From positions 1-15,461 of the forward strand of contig CAJUTW010000027.1 of assembly GCA_910589335.1 (NCBI GenBank): DNA of 15,461 bases, written 5' to 3'. The notes under the pieces were generated by a model. The model saw nothing but the letters and a program-made list of their open reading frames with translations, was not told the DNA's origin and made no database searches. Shown in pieces: positions 1-7,304 of this stretch (position 1 is its first letter; every line of letters begins with the position of its first letter). Made by a program: the position numbers and the translations under genes. This DNA comes from an uncultured Bacilli bacterium. GTDB lineage: Bacteria; Bacillota_I; Bacilli_A; RF39; UBA660.

Positions 1-895
1 AGATTATCGTATATATTATAAATATTCAAACAAAATCTTATTTGTATGCTTTATTTTACTTATTTTAGTTTTAATCCCAGGAATAGGTAGTGTAAGAAAT
101 GGTAGTAGAAGTTGGTTTGGAATAGGTTCTTTAGGTATCCAACCTAGTGAAGCAGCAAAAATTAGTTTAATTATTTTTACAAGCAAATATTTAAGTCAAA
201 GTGATAATTATATAAAAGATTTTTTTAAAGGAGTTTTACCAGTCTTATTAGTAGTACTAGTATTTTTTGGATTAATTATGCTTCAACCAGATTTAGGTAC
301 AGGAGTAATACTTATAATGGCAATAATTTCAATTTTATTTATTTCAGGAGTATCTATGAAATTTTTCCTTGGTGGTGGTTTAATAGGTATAATAGGGGTA
401 ATTATATTAATTTTAATTGCACCATATCGTATGGATAGAATTACTTCATTTGTTAATCCTTGGAAAGATGAATTAGGAACAGGATTTCAAATAATCCAAA
501 GTTTATATGCTATCGGACCAGGTGGATTACTTGGTACAGGATACTTAAAATCAGTACAAAAACATTTCTATTTACCAGAACCTCAAACAGATTTTATTTT
601 TTCAATTATTGCTGAGGAGTTTGGTGTTATGGGAGCTATAATAGTAGTTGGTTTATTTTGTATAGTTTTATATAGAGGAATTACTATATCAAAAAATTGT
701 CATGATTTATTTGGTAAATATTTAGCATTTGGAATACTTTTTCAATTAATTTTCCAAGCTACAATGAATTTAATGGTAGTAGTAGGACTTATTCCAGTCA
801 CAGGAGTAACACTTCCATTTCTTTCCTATGGAGGATCATCATTATTAGTAAGTATGGCAAGTATTGGAATTATTTTAAATATTAGTAGAAAATAA
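1..895 (+). CDS. ftsW: FtsW-like peptidoglycan glycosyltransferase (SEDS family), 5' end missing
   Basis: The frame is open from base 2 to a TAA at 893-895, so the start lies outside the window and about 297 C-terminal residues are visible. SEDS proteins polymerise lipid II into glycan strands in the membrane, paired with a class B PBP. The sequence shows several hydrophobic segments and the family blocks RSWFGIGSLGIQPSE, LQPDLGTG, PWKDELGTGFQ, then LPEPQTDFIFSIIAEEFG, which holds the conserved acidic residue of the large extracellular loop, and VTGVTLPFLSYGGSS near the C-terminus. The GVRNGSRSW-like block resembles FtsW/SpoVE more than RodA, so FtsW (division) is preferred; SpoVE or RodA cannot be excluded without the N-terminus. 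No clear terminator follows, and the next gene is convergent. Confidence 0.87.
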   Translation, partial: DYRIYYKYSNKILFVCFILLILVLIPGIGSVRNGSRSWFGIGSLGIQPSEAAKISLIIFTSKYLSQSDNYIKDFFKGVLPVLLVVLVFFGLIMLQPDLGTGVILIMAIISILFISGVSMKFFLGGGLIGIIGVIILILIAPYRMDRITSFVNPWKDELGTGFQIIQSLYAIGPGGLLGTGYLKSVQKHFYLPEPQTDFIFSIIAEEFGVMGAIIVVGLFCIVLYRGITISKNCHDLFGKYLAFGILFQLIFQATMNLMVVVGLIPVTGVTLPFLSYGGSSLLVSMASIGIILNISRK

Positions 896-993
896 AAAAT
901 TAATTACCATTTTTTTCATCTACTCTAGAAAAATTAGTTTCAGATTAAAATCATATTCAAGTAACTTTGAACTAGTCATATTAATATTAGCAT

Positions 994-1179
994 CTATATT
1001 CTATTAAAACCATCAGTAATTTTATCAAGCATATCAAGAGATAGTTTACGTTTACAATTTTCAATTTGATTTACATAAACTAAACTACTAGAAATTTTAT
1101 TAGCAAATTTCTCTTGTGATAAATTATATTTTTCTCTATAAAGCTTTAAATTCATTGAAAGAATCTGTTTACTATCCAT
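994..1179 (-). CDS. Short XRE-family helix-turn-helix regulator, possibly frameshifted at its 3' end
   Basis: A 61-residue protein starting at ATG with an AAAGGAG ribosome site about 8 bases upstream (1188-1194). Almost the whole protein is an HTH_XRE/Cro-C1 domain: LKLYREKYNLSQEKFANKI (helices 1-2) and the recognition region SSLVYVNQIENCKRKLSLDML, followed by the start of helix 5. It would bind DNA as a dimer; the target is unknown. It sits 54 bases after the 74-residue gene and is probably cotranscribed with it. The frame stops at TAG (994-996) in the last helix. A shifted frame stays open to 920 and gives a plausible tail beginning DANINMTSSKLLEYDF, so the gene may have lost the frame recently. 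Family assignment is firm; the frameshift is inference. Confidence 0.75.
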   Translation of the reverse strand: MDSKQILSMNLKLYREKYNLSQEKFANKISSSLVYVNQIENCKRKLSLDMLDKITDGFNRI

Positions 1180-1233
1180 ATTTTGAACTCCTTTTATTAT
1201 AAAGTACCAAATAAAATAAAAAAAAAGAAAACT

Positions 1234-1458
1234 TTAAATTTCTTTTTTCTTTATAAAAACTTTAGGACTGTCATTTTTTTCTTTTTGCTTTTTTTCTAAA
1301 ATATTATCAAAACTTCTTTTTTGTAACATATCATGATTTTTATCTTCATTTTTTCTTTCTCGTTCTTTGTTTAATTGAGCATCAACAGGACTTATTTTAG
1401 AAACTTTCTTTAAAGTGTATTTAGGACAGACTGAGGTGATATTTTTAGTTATTCTCAT
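1234..1458 (-). CDS. Small charged hypothetical protein (74 aa)
   Basis: The gene is supported by an AAGGAAGG ribosome site just upstream of the ATG at 1458 and by its position 54 bases before the XRE gene on the same strand. The protein begins MRITKNITSV and is then almost entirely polar and Lys/Glu-rich (NKERERKNEDKNHDML, FDNILEKKQKEKND), with no membrane segment or signal peptide. It is probably a helical or disordered cytosolic protein. I do not recognise a family. The 3' end runs into an A/T-only inverted repeat (AAAAAAGAAA / TTTCTTTTTT, about 1222-1253) that might help terminate or slow transcription. Biased low-complexity composition leaves some chance that this is not a real gene. Confidence 0.5.
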   Translation of the reverse strand: MRITKNITSVCPKYTLKKVSKISPVDAQLNKERERKNEDKNHDMLQKRSFDNILEKKQKEKNDSPKVFIKKKEI

Positions 1459-1515
1459 ATTCCTTCCTTTATCATTAATAACTTAATATTAATACGATAT
1501 TAAAAAAAAAGCAAT

Positions 1516-1555
1516 AAAAAAATAATTTTAGAAAATGAACTTACTAAAATTATTT
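1516..1555 (-). terminator. Rho-independent terminator of the TGA-interrupted gene
   Basis: On the minus strand AAATAATTTTAG and CTAAAATTATTT form a perfect 12-bp stem around a 12-base loop (1520-1555), followed directly by a T tract (complement of 1516-1522). It lies 24 bases past the TAA at 1579-1581, not next to the in-frame TGA at 1771, which supports the gene originally ending at 1579. Confidence 0.75.
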
Positions 1556-1578
1556 CATTAATTAAATTTATAAGATTA

Positions 1579-2286
1579 TTAAAATCTTGAAAGTGATTTT
1601 CTTAATTTTTTTTGTTGTGAACTTATTTTAATAGCAGATAAGTAAGCTCCATTTTGTGTTTCAGAAGATAATTCTATATTTCTAGAACTTATATTACGTA
1701 ATTCGTGATAAAGATTTTCTATTCCTTGTAAATTTTCTTTGTAATCTTTATCATCTAAAGAACCGTATGTTCAAATAAATAATGTTTTAGAAGAATTAAC
1801 AAGATTTAAAAATGGAAATATTTCTTTATCGGAGAAAGGTGCTTGAATCATCAAAGTATCTATATCATTATTAAAATAAGGATTACAATTAGGATTAGTG
1901 TAATAATCTTCTTCTCTCGGATATTTTACAAATACTTCATCATTATTTACAGTAAGTTCACCAGTAAAAGCTTGTACTCCACAATCTTTCATAGTTTCTG
2001 CAAATAAAGATATTACAGTTGGTTGATGTTCTGTATTTTCTACCATTTCTAAAGTAATAGTATCAAATATTCCTTTACCAATTTCAACTACTGATTTCAT
2101 TTCAACATCATCATCATTTCTCATATATTCTAATAGTTGTACATAATTAACTATAAATTGTCTTTTCTTTGCAAGCCACTCTTTTAATAAAAATATACTA
2201 TAATTAGAATCTTTTATTCCATATGCATTTTTAAATTCTTTTAATAATTTATTATAATATTTCTCTACAACCTGATTTTTTTGCAT
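1579..2286 (-). CDS. Hypothetical protein; reading frame interrupted by an in-frame TGA at 1771-1773
   Basis: Starts at ATG 2286 with a strong AGGAGGGG ribosome site and a good promoter. The frame gives 171 residues (MQKNQVVEKYYNKLLKEF... to NSSKTLFI), then TGA, then 63 further open codons (TYGSLDDKDYKENLQGIENL... to LRKSLSRF) ending in TAA at 1579, just before a classic terminator. The distal part has the same codon style as the first part. If the TGA were Trp, the protein would be 235 residues and read LFIWTYGSLDD across the junction. There is no signal peptide or membrane span; the N-terminal half is helical and the middle mixed. I do not recognise a family. Three explanations remain: a nonsense mutation (TGG to TGA), programmed readthrough, or local decoding of TGA as Trp. 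A strict standard-code call would end at 1771. Confidence 0.6.
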
Positions 2287-2311
2287 TTAAACCCCTCCTA
2301 ATTAATTACAT

Positions 2312-2339
2312 ATTATACCAAATATTAATAAAAAGTCAA
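2312..2339 (-). promoter_or_regulatory. Sigma-A type promoter for the TGA-interrupted gene
   Basis: On the minus strand TTGACT (2334-2339) is followed by a 16-base spacer and TATAAT (2312-2317), with TGG just before the -10 hexamer giving an extended -10. The start codon lies about 25 bases downstream of the hexamer, with AGGAGGGG between. Confidence 0.75.
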
Positions 2340-2443
2340 ATTATCAAAGTTTTAGATAGTGTAAAATGATTTGGGGGAAGACACAAAAAAAGAAAGACCT
2401 GATGTTTAATAAATTTGTAGATGGTAATTTTTTAATAATTTCT

Positions 2444-2468
2444 AAAAAAACTATACATTATGTATAGT
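2444..2468 (-). terminator. Terminator of the deacetylase gene
   Basis: On the minus strand ACTATACAT and ATGTATAGT form a near-perfect palindrome (2450-2468) followed by a T tract (complement of 2444-2450). It begins about 10 bases past the TAA of the deacetylase gene. Confidence 0.7.
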
Positions 2469-2478
2469 CTATTTAATA

Positions 2479-4155
2479 TTAATTTACTATGGTTTTAAAC
2501 TTTTCCAAAGTAATCGTATTGTGAATTGGATATCTTGGAATTAAATATTTATTGCTCCTACGTGTAGCTTTTCTATTGCCACCTACAAAAGATATTTTAA
2601 ATCCCATATCCTTAACTGCTTTTAAAGAATTTTCATTATATGAATAAAACGGGAAACAGAAAGAATCATTATTCCCAATTACGTTAATTGATTGTTGTAA
2701 ATCAGCGATAACTTTATCATAAGAGTAGCAATTAATTTGACCTTTTCCACAAGTTCCATATTGATGCATATCATTAGTATGTGATTGAATATCTAAATAA
2801 GGAGAAATATAATTACCAATATCCCACCATCCAGTTATTAAGAATAGGGTAGCATGTATTTTATATTCTTCTAAAAGTGGTATTAATTTATTACCATTAT
2901 GTTTTCCAGTTCCCATTGCTCCATCATCTATTGTAATTAAAACAGATTTATCTGGAAGTTCAATTTCACCATACATCCATTTCACAAATTCATTCATTGT
3001 AAGTGTTTTAAAGTTGTTATTTTTTAAGTATTCCAAATGTTCTCTAAATTTTTGAACAGTTAAACAAATTCCTTCACCACAAGTTTCTCCTAAATTTGGA
3101 TCATAAAAGAAATGATAATTTAGAACAGGAATACCTTGTCCTCCAACATTATTACGAACCTTTACTGGTTCATGTTCAATAACTTCCTCACCATTAGCCA
3201 TCTTTAGAATATTTTCAATAGTAGAATAACTTTTTATTTGATAGCAATCAATTTGATCCTTTTTACTTTCCTTGCTAGATTTTTTATTAGTTGACCTAAA
3301 TTTTAACCCTGAAGCATCATTAACTAATTCAATATGAATGTCTAATTCTTTATTTAAATTATTAATATAATCATTTTCTTTAGAAGTTGTCATTAAAATA
3401 GCCTTATTGCTAAGACGTATATTATTATCTAAATAATTTTTATATTCATCAAGAGTAATAAAATAAAAACCATTTTCTTTTAATTTATTAATATGTTCTT
3501 TAATATTTCCAGTAGTAATACAATTATAATCAGTACAAGTATCATTTATATTATCATAAAAAAACACACTAATAAATTTTGTTTCATTTTCCTTTGTATT
3601 CTCTTTATTTACCTCTTTAATATTTTTATTTTTTTTAATAGTAAAAAAATTATTTAAATAATAAACAGTATAATTTTCTTTATCCATAAATTCAATAGGT
3701 AAGTTTATTCCATTATCTAATTCTAATACTTTTTCATTTTCTTTATAAAGAGAAACTTTTTGATGAGTTTCAATATTTTTGTTAAAAATCAAATAATGTT
3801 CATTTTTACTATCTTTTTCTAACATATCTATTTTTTTAGTATCTTTATAATAAATATAATAATCAGTATTTTTAATTTTAAAATACTTTTCATTTTCATC
3901 TTTTCTTTTTTCTATAGACACTTTTAAATTTTTGTAAATTTTTCCAACTTTCTTTTTATTTTTATCATATAAAATTGTATTTTTAGTAGTAATTAAATAC
4001 TTATTATAATGATTATTAATATCTCTTTGTAAATTTTTATAATATGTCATAACTGAATAAATAGTAATAGAAATAGTTAATATAATAAAAAATATAATAA
4101 AAAAAATTAGTACTTTCTTTTTCTTAATTTTAATTCTTTTTTTTCTTTTTTTCAT
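2479..4155 (-). CDS. Membrane-anchored NodB-type polysaccharide deacetylase with a degenerate duplicated domain
   Basis: 558 residues from ATG 4155. The GTG at 4164 is in frame, but it overlaps the AAAGGTGAG ribosome site, so ATG is preferred. Layout: Lys/Arg-rich cytosolic start (1-14), one membrane anchor (15-36), an SH3-like beta-rich stretch (about 45-175), a degenerate domain (about 195-262), a charged linker, then the carbohydrate esterase 4 (NodB) domain from about 343. Motif 1 is TIDDG (408-412), motif 2 is SHTNDMH (458-464) with metal-binding histidines, and motif 3 is FPFYSYN (501-507), without the usual Arg. The family removes acetyl groups from extracellular glycans (peptidoglycan, poly-GlcNAc, teichoic polymers); the SHTxDMH form recalls PgaB/IcaB-type enzymes. 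Residues 198-262 align with 349-412 but lack the DD pair. The exact substrate is not shown. Confidence 0.85.
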   Translation of the reverse strand: MKKRKKRIKIKKKKVLIFFIIFFIILTISITIYSVMTYYKNLQRDINNHYNKYLITTKNTILYDKNKKKVGKIYKNLKVSIEKRKDENEKYFKIKNTDYYIYYKDTKKIDMLEKDSKNEHYLIFNKNIETHQKVSLYKENEKVLELDNGINLPIEFMDKENYTVYYLNNFFTIKKNKNIKEVNKENTKENETKFISVFFYDNINDTCTDYNCITTGNIKEHINKLKENGFYFITLDEYKNYLDNNIRLSNKAILMTTSKENDYINNLNKELDIHIELVNDASGLKFRSTNKKSSKESKKDQIDCYQIKSYSTIENILKMANGEEVIEHEPVKVRNNVGGQGIPVLNYHFFYDPNLGETCGEGICLTVQKFREHLEYLKNNNFKTLTMNEFVKWMYGEIELPDKSVLITIDDGAMGTGKHNGNKLIPLLEEYKIHATLFLITGWWDIGNYISPYLDIQSHTNDMHQYGTCGKGQINCYSYDKVIADLQQSINVIGNNDSFCFPFYSYNENSLKAVKDMGFKISFVGGNRKATRRSNKYLIPRYPIHNTITLEKFKTIVN

Positions 4156-4298
4156 ATCTCTCACCTTTATTTAGTATATATCAAATTATGTATATTTACA
4201 ATATTATATTTTCCCAAAAAAACCAATTATTTTATAATTATTTGTTTATTTCTTTAATAATTTTAAAAAAGTTTTAGTGTGTTTGTATAAAAGGTATT

Positions 4299-4326
4299 AA
4301 AAATTTTCTTTTAAAAATTTTCTTTT
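4299..4326. repeat. Tandem 14-bp repeat in the divergent intergenic region
   Basis: AAAAATTTTCTTTT occurs twice head to tail (4299-4312, 4313-4326), with a partial third unit (AAAA) after it. It lies between the divergent deacetylase and flavoprotein genes, about 30 bases upstream of the latter's -10 hexamer. Each unit contains an A-tract/T-tract junction. A UP-element-like or bending role is possible but unproven. Confidence 0.6.
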
Positions 4327-4354
4327 AAAATAAATAGCTTATTTTAAACTTATT

Positions 4355-4363
4355 TGTTATAAT
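4355..4363 (+). promoter_or_regulatory. Extended -10 promoter for the two flavoprotein genes
   Basis: TGTTATAAT is a TGn-TATAAT extended -10 element ending 23 bases before the ATG. The consensus AAGGAGG ribosome site (4375-4381) lies between. No good -35 hexamer is seen at the standard distance (TAGCTT at 4335-4340), as is common with extended -10 promoters. Confidence 0.6.
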
Positions 4364-4386
4364 TGTAAAAAGTTAAGGAGGACTTT

Positions 4387-5616
4387 ATGGAACACATTAT
4401 AATAATTGGTGGTGGAGCAAGTGGTATTGTAGCAGCTATCTTTGCTAAAAATAGTCAAAATGAAGTTATAGTATTAGAAAGAAATTCTACACCTTTAAAG
4501 AAATTATTAATGACTGGAAATGGTAAATGTAACTATTTAAATGAAAGATATAGTACAACAAATTATCATAGTGAAAATATTGAAATTGTTGATAAAATTA
4601 TAAGTGATAAAAACATAAATTCAATTAAAGAATTTTTTGATTATCTTGGAATAATACCAAATATAAAAAATGGATATTATTATCCTTTTTCTAAACAAGC
4701 AACAACAATAAAAGAGGCTTTATTAAAAGAAGCACAAAAAAAAGGAGTAAAAATAGTTACTGAGTGTTTAGTAACAGAAATTACTAAAAAGAATAATAGC
4801 TATCAAATAACAACTGATAAAGAAAGTTACTATTGTGATAAATTAATTTTATCAACAGGAGGAAAAACTTATCCTAAAACTGGAAGTGATGGAATGGGAT
4901 ATTTATTTTTAGAAAAATTAGGATATTCTTTGATTAAACCTCTACCAGCATTAGTTCAATTAGAAAGTAATTTTAAATATTTAAAAGAATGGAATGGAGT
5001 AAGAGCCGATGTGGAACTTCAATTGTTTGAAGATAATAAATTTATTGCAAAAGAAGATGGTGAACTTCAATTGACTGATTATGGTATTAGTGGAATTTGT
5101 ACCTTTAATTTAAGCCATTTTATAACAAGAAGTATAGATTTAAATCATAAAAATGTAATTAAAATTAATTTTGTTCCATTTATAAAAACTTTAATAACTC
5201 CATGGATTAATAATTATGCTATAAAAAATAGTCATAAAAATATTAAAGAATTATTAGAAGGATTTCTAAATTATAAATTAGTTCAAGTCATTTTAAAGCA
5301 TAATAAAATTAATAATGATAGATTTTATAAAGATTTGACTAAGGAAGAAAAATTTAATCTATGCAAAAGTTTGAGAGCTTTCGAAATAGAAATAATTAAT
5401 ACAAAATCTTTTGATAATGCCCAAGTTTGTAATGGAGGACTTAAACTTACAGACTTAAATTATAAGACAATGGAGTTAAAAAACAATAATGGGCTATATG
5501 TTATTGGAGAATTACTTGATATAAACGGAAATTGTGGTGGCTACAATTTAACTGCTTGTTGGATAAGTGGAATGTTAGCAGGAAAAAGTATAGGTGATAA
5601 AAGTGGTAAGAGTTAG
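4387..5616 (+). CDS. HI0933/YhiN/BaiN-family NAD(P)/FAD-dependent oxidoreductase
   Basis: 409 residues, full length for the family, starting at ATG 4387 six bases after a consensus AAGGAGG. The N-terminus has a Rossmann FAD-binding GGGASG (8-13), followed by VIVLERNSTPLKKLLMTGNG with KCN, the signature of the HI0933-like family (GRKLLxTGNGRCN). A second FAD element is LILSTGGKTYPKTGSDGMGY. The C-terminal block YVIGELLDINGNCGGYNL is also diagnostic. Members are soluble flavoproteins; some are linked to bile-acid or cysteine-related redox chemistry, but most, including Bacillus YtfP, are poorly characterised, so I do not assign a substrate. The last 23 bases overlap the next gene, which implies translational coupling. 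Confidence 0.88.
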   Translation: MEHIIIIGGGASGIVAAIFAKNSQNEVIVLERNSTPLKKLLMTGNGKCNYLNERYSTTNYHSENIEIVDKIISDKNINSIKEFFDYLGIIPNIKNGYYYPFSKQATTIKEALLKEAQKKGVKIVTECLVTEITKKNNSYQITTDKESYYCDKLILSTGGKTYPKTGSDGMGYLFLEKLGYSLIKPLPALVQLESNFKYLKEWNGVRADVELQLFEDNKFIAKEDGELQLTDYGISGICTFNLSHFITRSIDLNHKNVIKINFVPFIKTLITPWINNYAIKNSHKNIKELLEGFLNYKLVQVILKHNKINNDRFYKDLTKEEKFNLCKSLRAFEIEIINTKSFDNAQVCNGGLKLTDLNYKTMELKNNNGLYVIGELLDINGNCGGYNLTACWISGMLAGKSIGDKSGKS

Positions 5617-7186
5617 ACAAGTTAAGGTTAATATTGAACGTAACGATAAAGAACATATTATAAAAGCTATTACTAAAAAAATAAAAGTGGTTAAAGAAGA
5701 TATTATTGATTATAAAATAATAAAAAAATCAATTGATGCAAGAGATAAAAATAATATTTTCTATGTATATGAACTTGATGTTTTATGTGATAGGGAAGAT
5801 AAAATATTAAAAGAAAACAAAAATAAAGATATTTTTAAAACTCCAAAAGAAACTTATCATTTTTCAATTTCCGGGACAATTCCTTTAAAAGAAAAAATAA
5901 TAATTATTGGCAGTGGACCAAGTGGTTTGTTTGCAGCTTATATGTTAGCTAGTGCTGGTTATAAACCTTTAGTTCTTGAAAGAGGAGAAAAAATTGAAGA
6001 TAGGATTAAAACAGTTGAAGATTTTTTTATAACTAATAAATTAAATAAAAATTCTAATATCCAATTTGGTGAAGGTGGGGCAGGAACTTTTAGTGATGGA
6101 AAACTTAATACATTAACTAAAGATAAATTTAATAGGAATAAAAGAGTTTTCGAAATATTTGTAGAAAATGGAGCACCAGAAGAAATAATGTATGAGGCTA
6201 AGCCACATATTGGAACAGATATTTTAAGAAAAGTAATAATAAATATGCGAAACAAAATTATTTCTATGGGTGGAGAATTTCGTTATAACTCTATGGTTAC
6301 TGATTTAATAATAGAAAATAACTCAATTAAAGCTTTAGAAATAAATGAAAAAGAAATTATTAAAGCACAAATTGTAGTTTTAGCAATTGGTCATTCTGCT
6401 AGAGAAACTTTCTATATGTTAAAAGAAAAAGGTGTTTTATTAAAAAGTAAAAATTTCGCAGTAGGTATTAGAATTGAACATCCACAAGAGATGATTAGTA
6501 GAAGTCAGTATGGTGACAAATATAAATTATTGAACCCAGCTAGTTACAAACTTACTTATCAAACAAAAAAAGGTCGAGGAGTATATTCTTTTTGTATGTG
6601 TCCAGGAGGTTTCGTAGTAAATGCATCAAGTGAAGAAGGATATTTAGTAGTTAATGGAATGAGCAATTTTAAAAGAGATGAAGTTAATGCTAATAGTGCT
6701 ATTGTTGTTACAGTTAACAAAGATGACTTTGGAAATGATCCACTTTCAGGAGTAGAGTTTCAGAAAATATTAGAAAAAAAAGCTTATGAAATTGGTTCCG
6801 GATTAATACCAGTTCAACTTTATAAAGATTTCTTAAAAGGACGGATTAGTAAAAGTATTGGTGAAGTTATCCCAAATACTAAAGGTGACTATAATTTTTC
6901 TGATTTAAATCAATTACTCCCTCCTTATATTATTGAAGCCATAAAAGAAGCAATCCCATATTTTGATAAAAAAATAAAAGGTTTTGCAAGGGAAGATGCA
7001 ATTTTACTTGGTATAGAAAGTAGAACTAGTTCTCCTATAGTAATTGTTAGAAATGAAGCAGGGGTTTCTAATATAGAAGGGTTATATCCTTGTGGAGAAG
7101 GAGCAGGATATGCAGGTGGAATTACTACATCTGCAATAGACGGAGTAAAAATTGCAGAAAATATTGCAAAAATTTATAAGAATTAA
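5594..7186 (+). CDS. FAD-dependent dehydrogenase (COG2509 family)
   Basis: 530 residues from a GTG start at 5594, inside the end of the previous gene. An AGGA about 11 bases upstream and the family-typical opening (MIKVVRVRQVKVNIER) support this start; another GTG lies three codons later. A basic N-terminal domain (1-95) with a beta-rich pattern precedes the FAD-binding core: IIIIGSGPSGLFAAYMLASA (GxGxxG at 106-111), LERG (128-131), then FGEGGAGTFSDGKLNT, and the C-terminal CGEGAGYAGGITTSAIDG that closes the FAD site. The order N-domain plus DAO-like fold matches COG2509 'uncharacterised FAD-dependent dehydrogenases' common in Firmicutes. Substrate is unknown. The overlap suggests coexpression with the upstream flavoprotein. 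A terminator follows immediately. Confidence 0.87.
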   Translation: MIKVVRVRQVKVNIERNDKEHIIKAITKKIKVVKEDIIDYKIIKKSIDARDKNNIFYVYELDVLCDREDKILKENKNKDIFKTPKETYHFSISGTIPLKEKIIIIGSGPSGLFAAYMLASAGYKPLVLERGEKIEDRIKTVEDFFITNKLNKNSNIQFGEGGAGTFSDGKLNTLTKDKFNRNKRVFEIFVENGAPEEIMYEAKPHIGTDILRKVIINMRNKIISMGGEFRYNSMVTDLIIENNSIKALEINEKEIIKAQIVVLAIGHSARETFYMLKEKGVLLKSKNFAVGIRIEHPQEMISRSQYGDKYKLLNPASYKLTYQTKKGRGVYSFCMCPGGFVVNASSEEGYLVVNGMSNFKRDEVNANSAIVVTVNKDDFGNDPLSGVEFQKILEKKAYEIGSGLIPVQLYKDFLKGRISKSIGEVIPNTKGDYNFSDLNQLLPPYIIEAIKEAIPYFDKKIKGFAREDAILLGIESRTSSPIVIVRNEAGVSNIEGLYPCGEGAGYAGGITTSAIDGVKIAENIAKIYKN

Positions 7187-7224
7187 AAAGAAATAACACT
7201 AAAAAATAAGAGTGTTTTTCTTTT
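7186..7224 (+). terminator. Terminator after the flavoprotein pair
   Basis: AAAAGAAA(T)AACACT pairs with AGTGTTTTTCTTTT around a 10-base loop with one bulged T. The right arm is itself T-rich (TTTTTCTTTTGTTTT). It begins at the stop codon of the upstream gene. Confidence 0.65.
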
Positions 7225-7251
7225 GTTTTAAAGAAAGTGAATTTTTAATTG

Positions 7252-7279
7252 TATAACATAAGTTATTTTATGTTATAAT
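7252..7279 (+). promoter_or_regulatory. Extended -10 promoter overlapped by a 10-bp inverted repeat (candidate operator)
   Basis: TGTTATAAT (7271-7279) is an extended -10 element 25 bases before the yugP-like ATG. It is overlapped by a perfect inverted repeat: TATAACATAA (7252-7261), a 6-base spacer, and TTATGTTATA (7268-7277). The right arm covers most of the -10 hexamer. A dimeric repressor bound here would block polymerase; the binding protein is unknown. Confidence 0.5.
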
Positions 7280-7304
7280 AAAAAATATAAAATTAGGAGG
7301 AAAA

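Noticed and set aside
1196..1201. TATAAT on the minus strand just before the XRE gene as its promoter
   Set aside because: Transcription from it would start inside or after the AAAGGAG ribosome site, and there is no -35; cotranscription with the upstream small gene is more likely.
2340..2450. Possible insertion-sequence remnant (GTGTAAAATGATTTGGGGGA region)
   Set aside because: The GGGGG run and GTGTAAAATG word recall IS256-type ends, but no matching inverted end, target duplication or transposase fragment is present.
5959..6255. 98-codon open frame on the minus strand
   Set aside because: It lies entirely inside the well-supported COG2509 flavoprotein gene on the other strand, lacks a ribosome site, and its hydrophobic product mirrors the A/T-rich sense codons.
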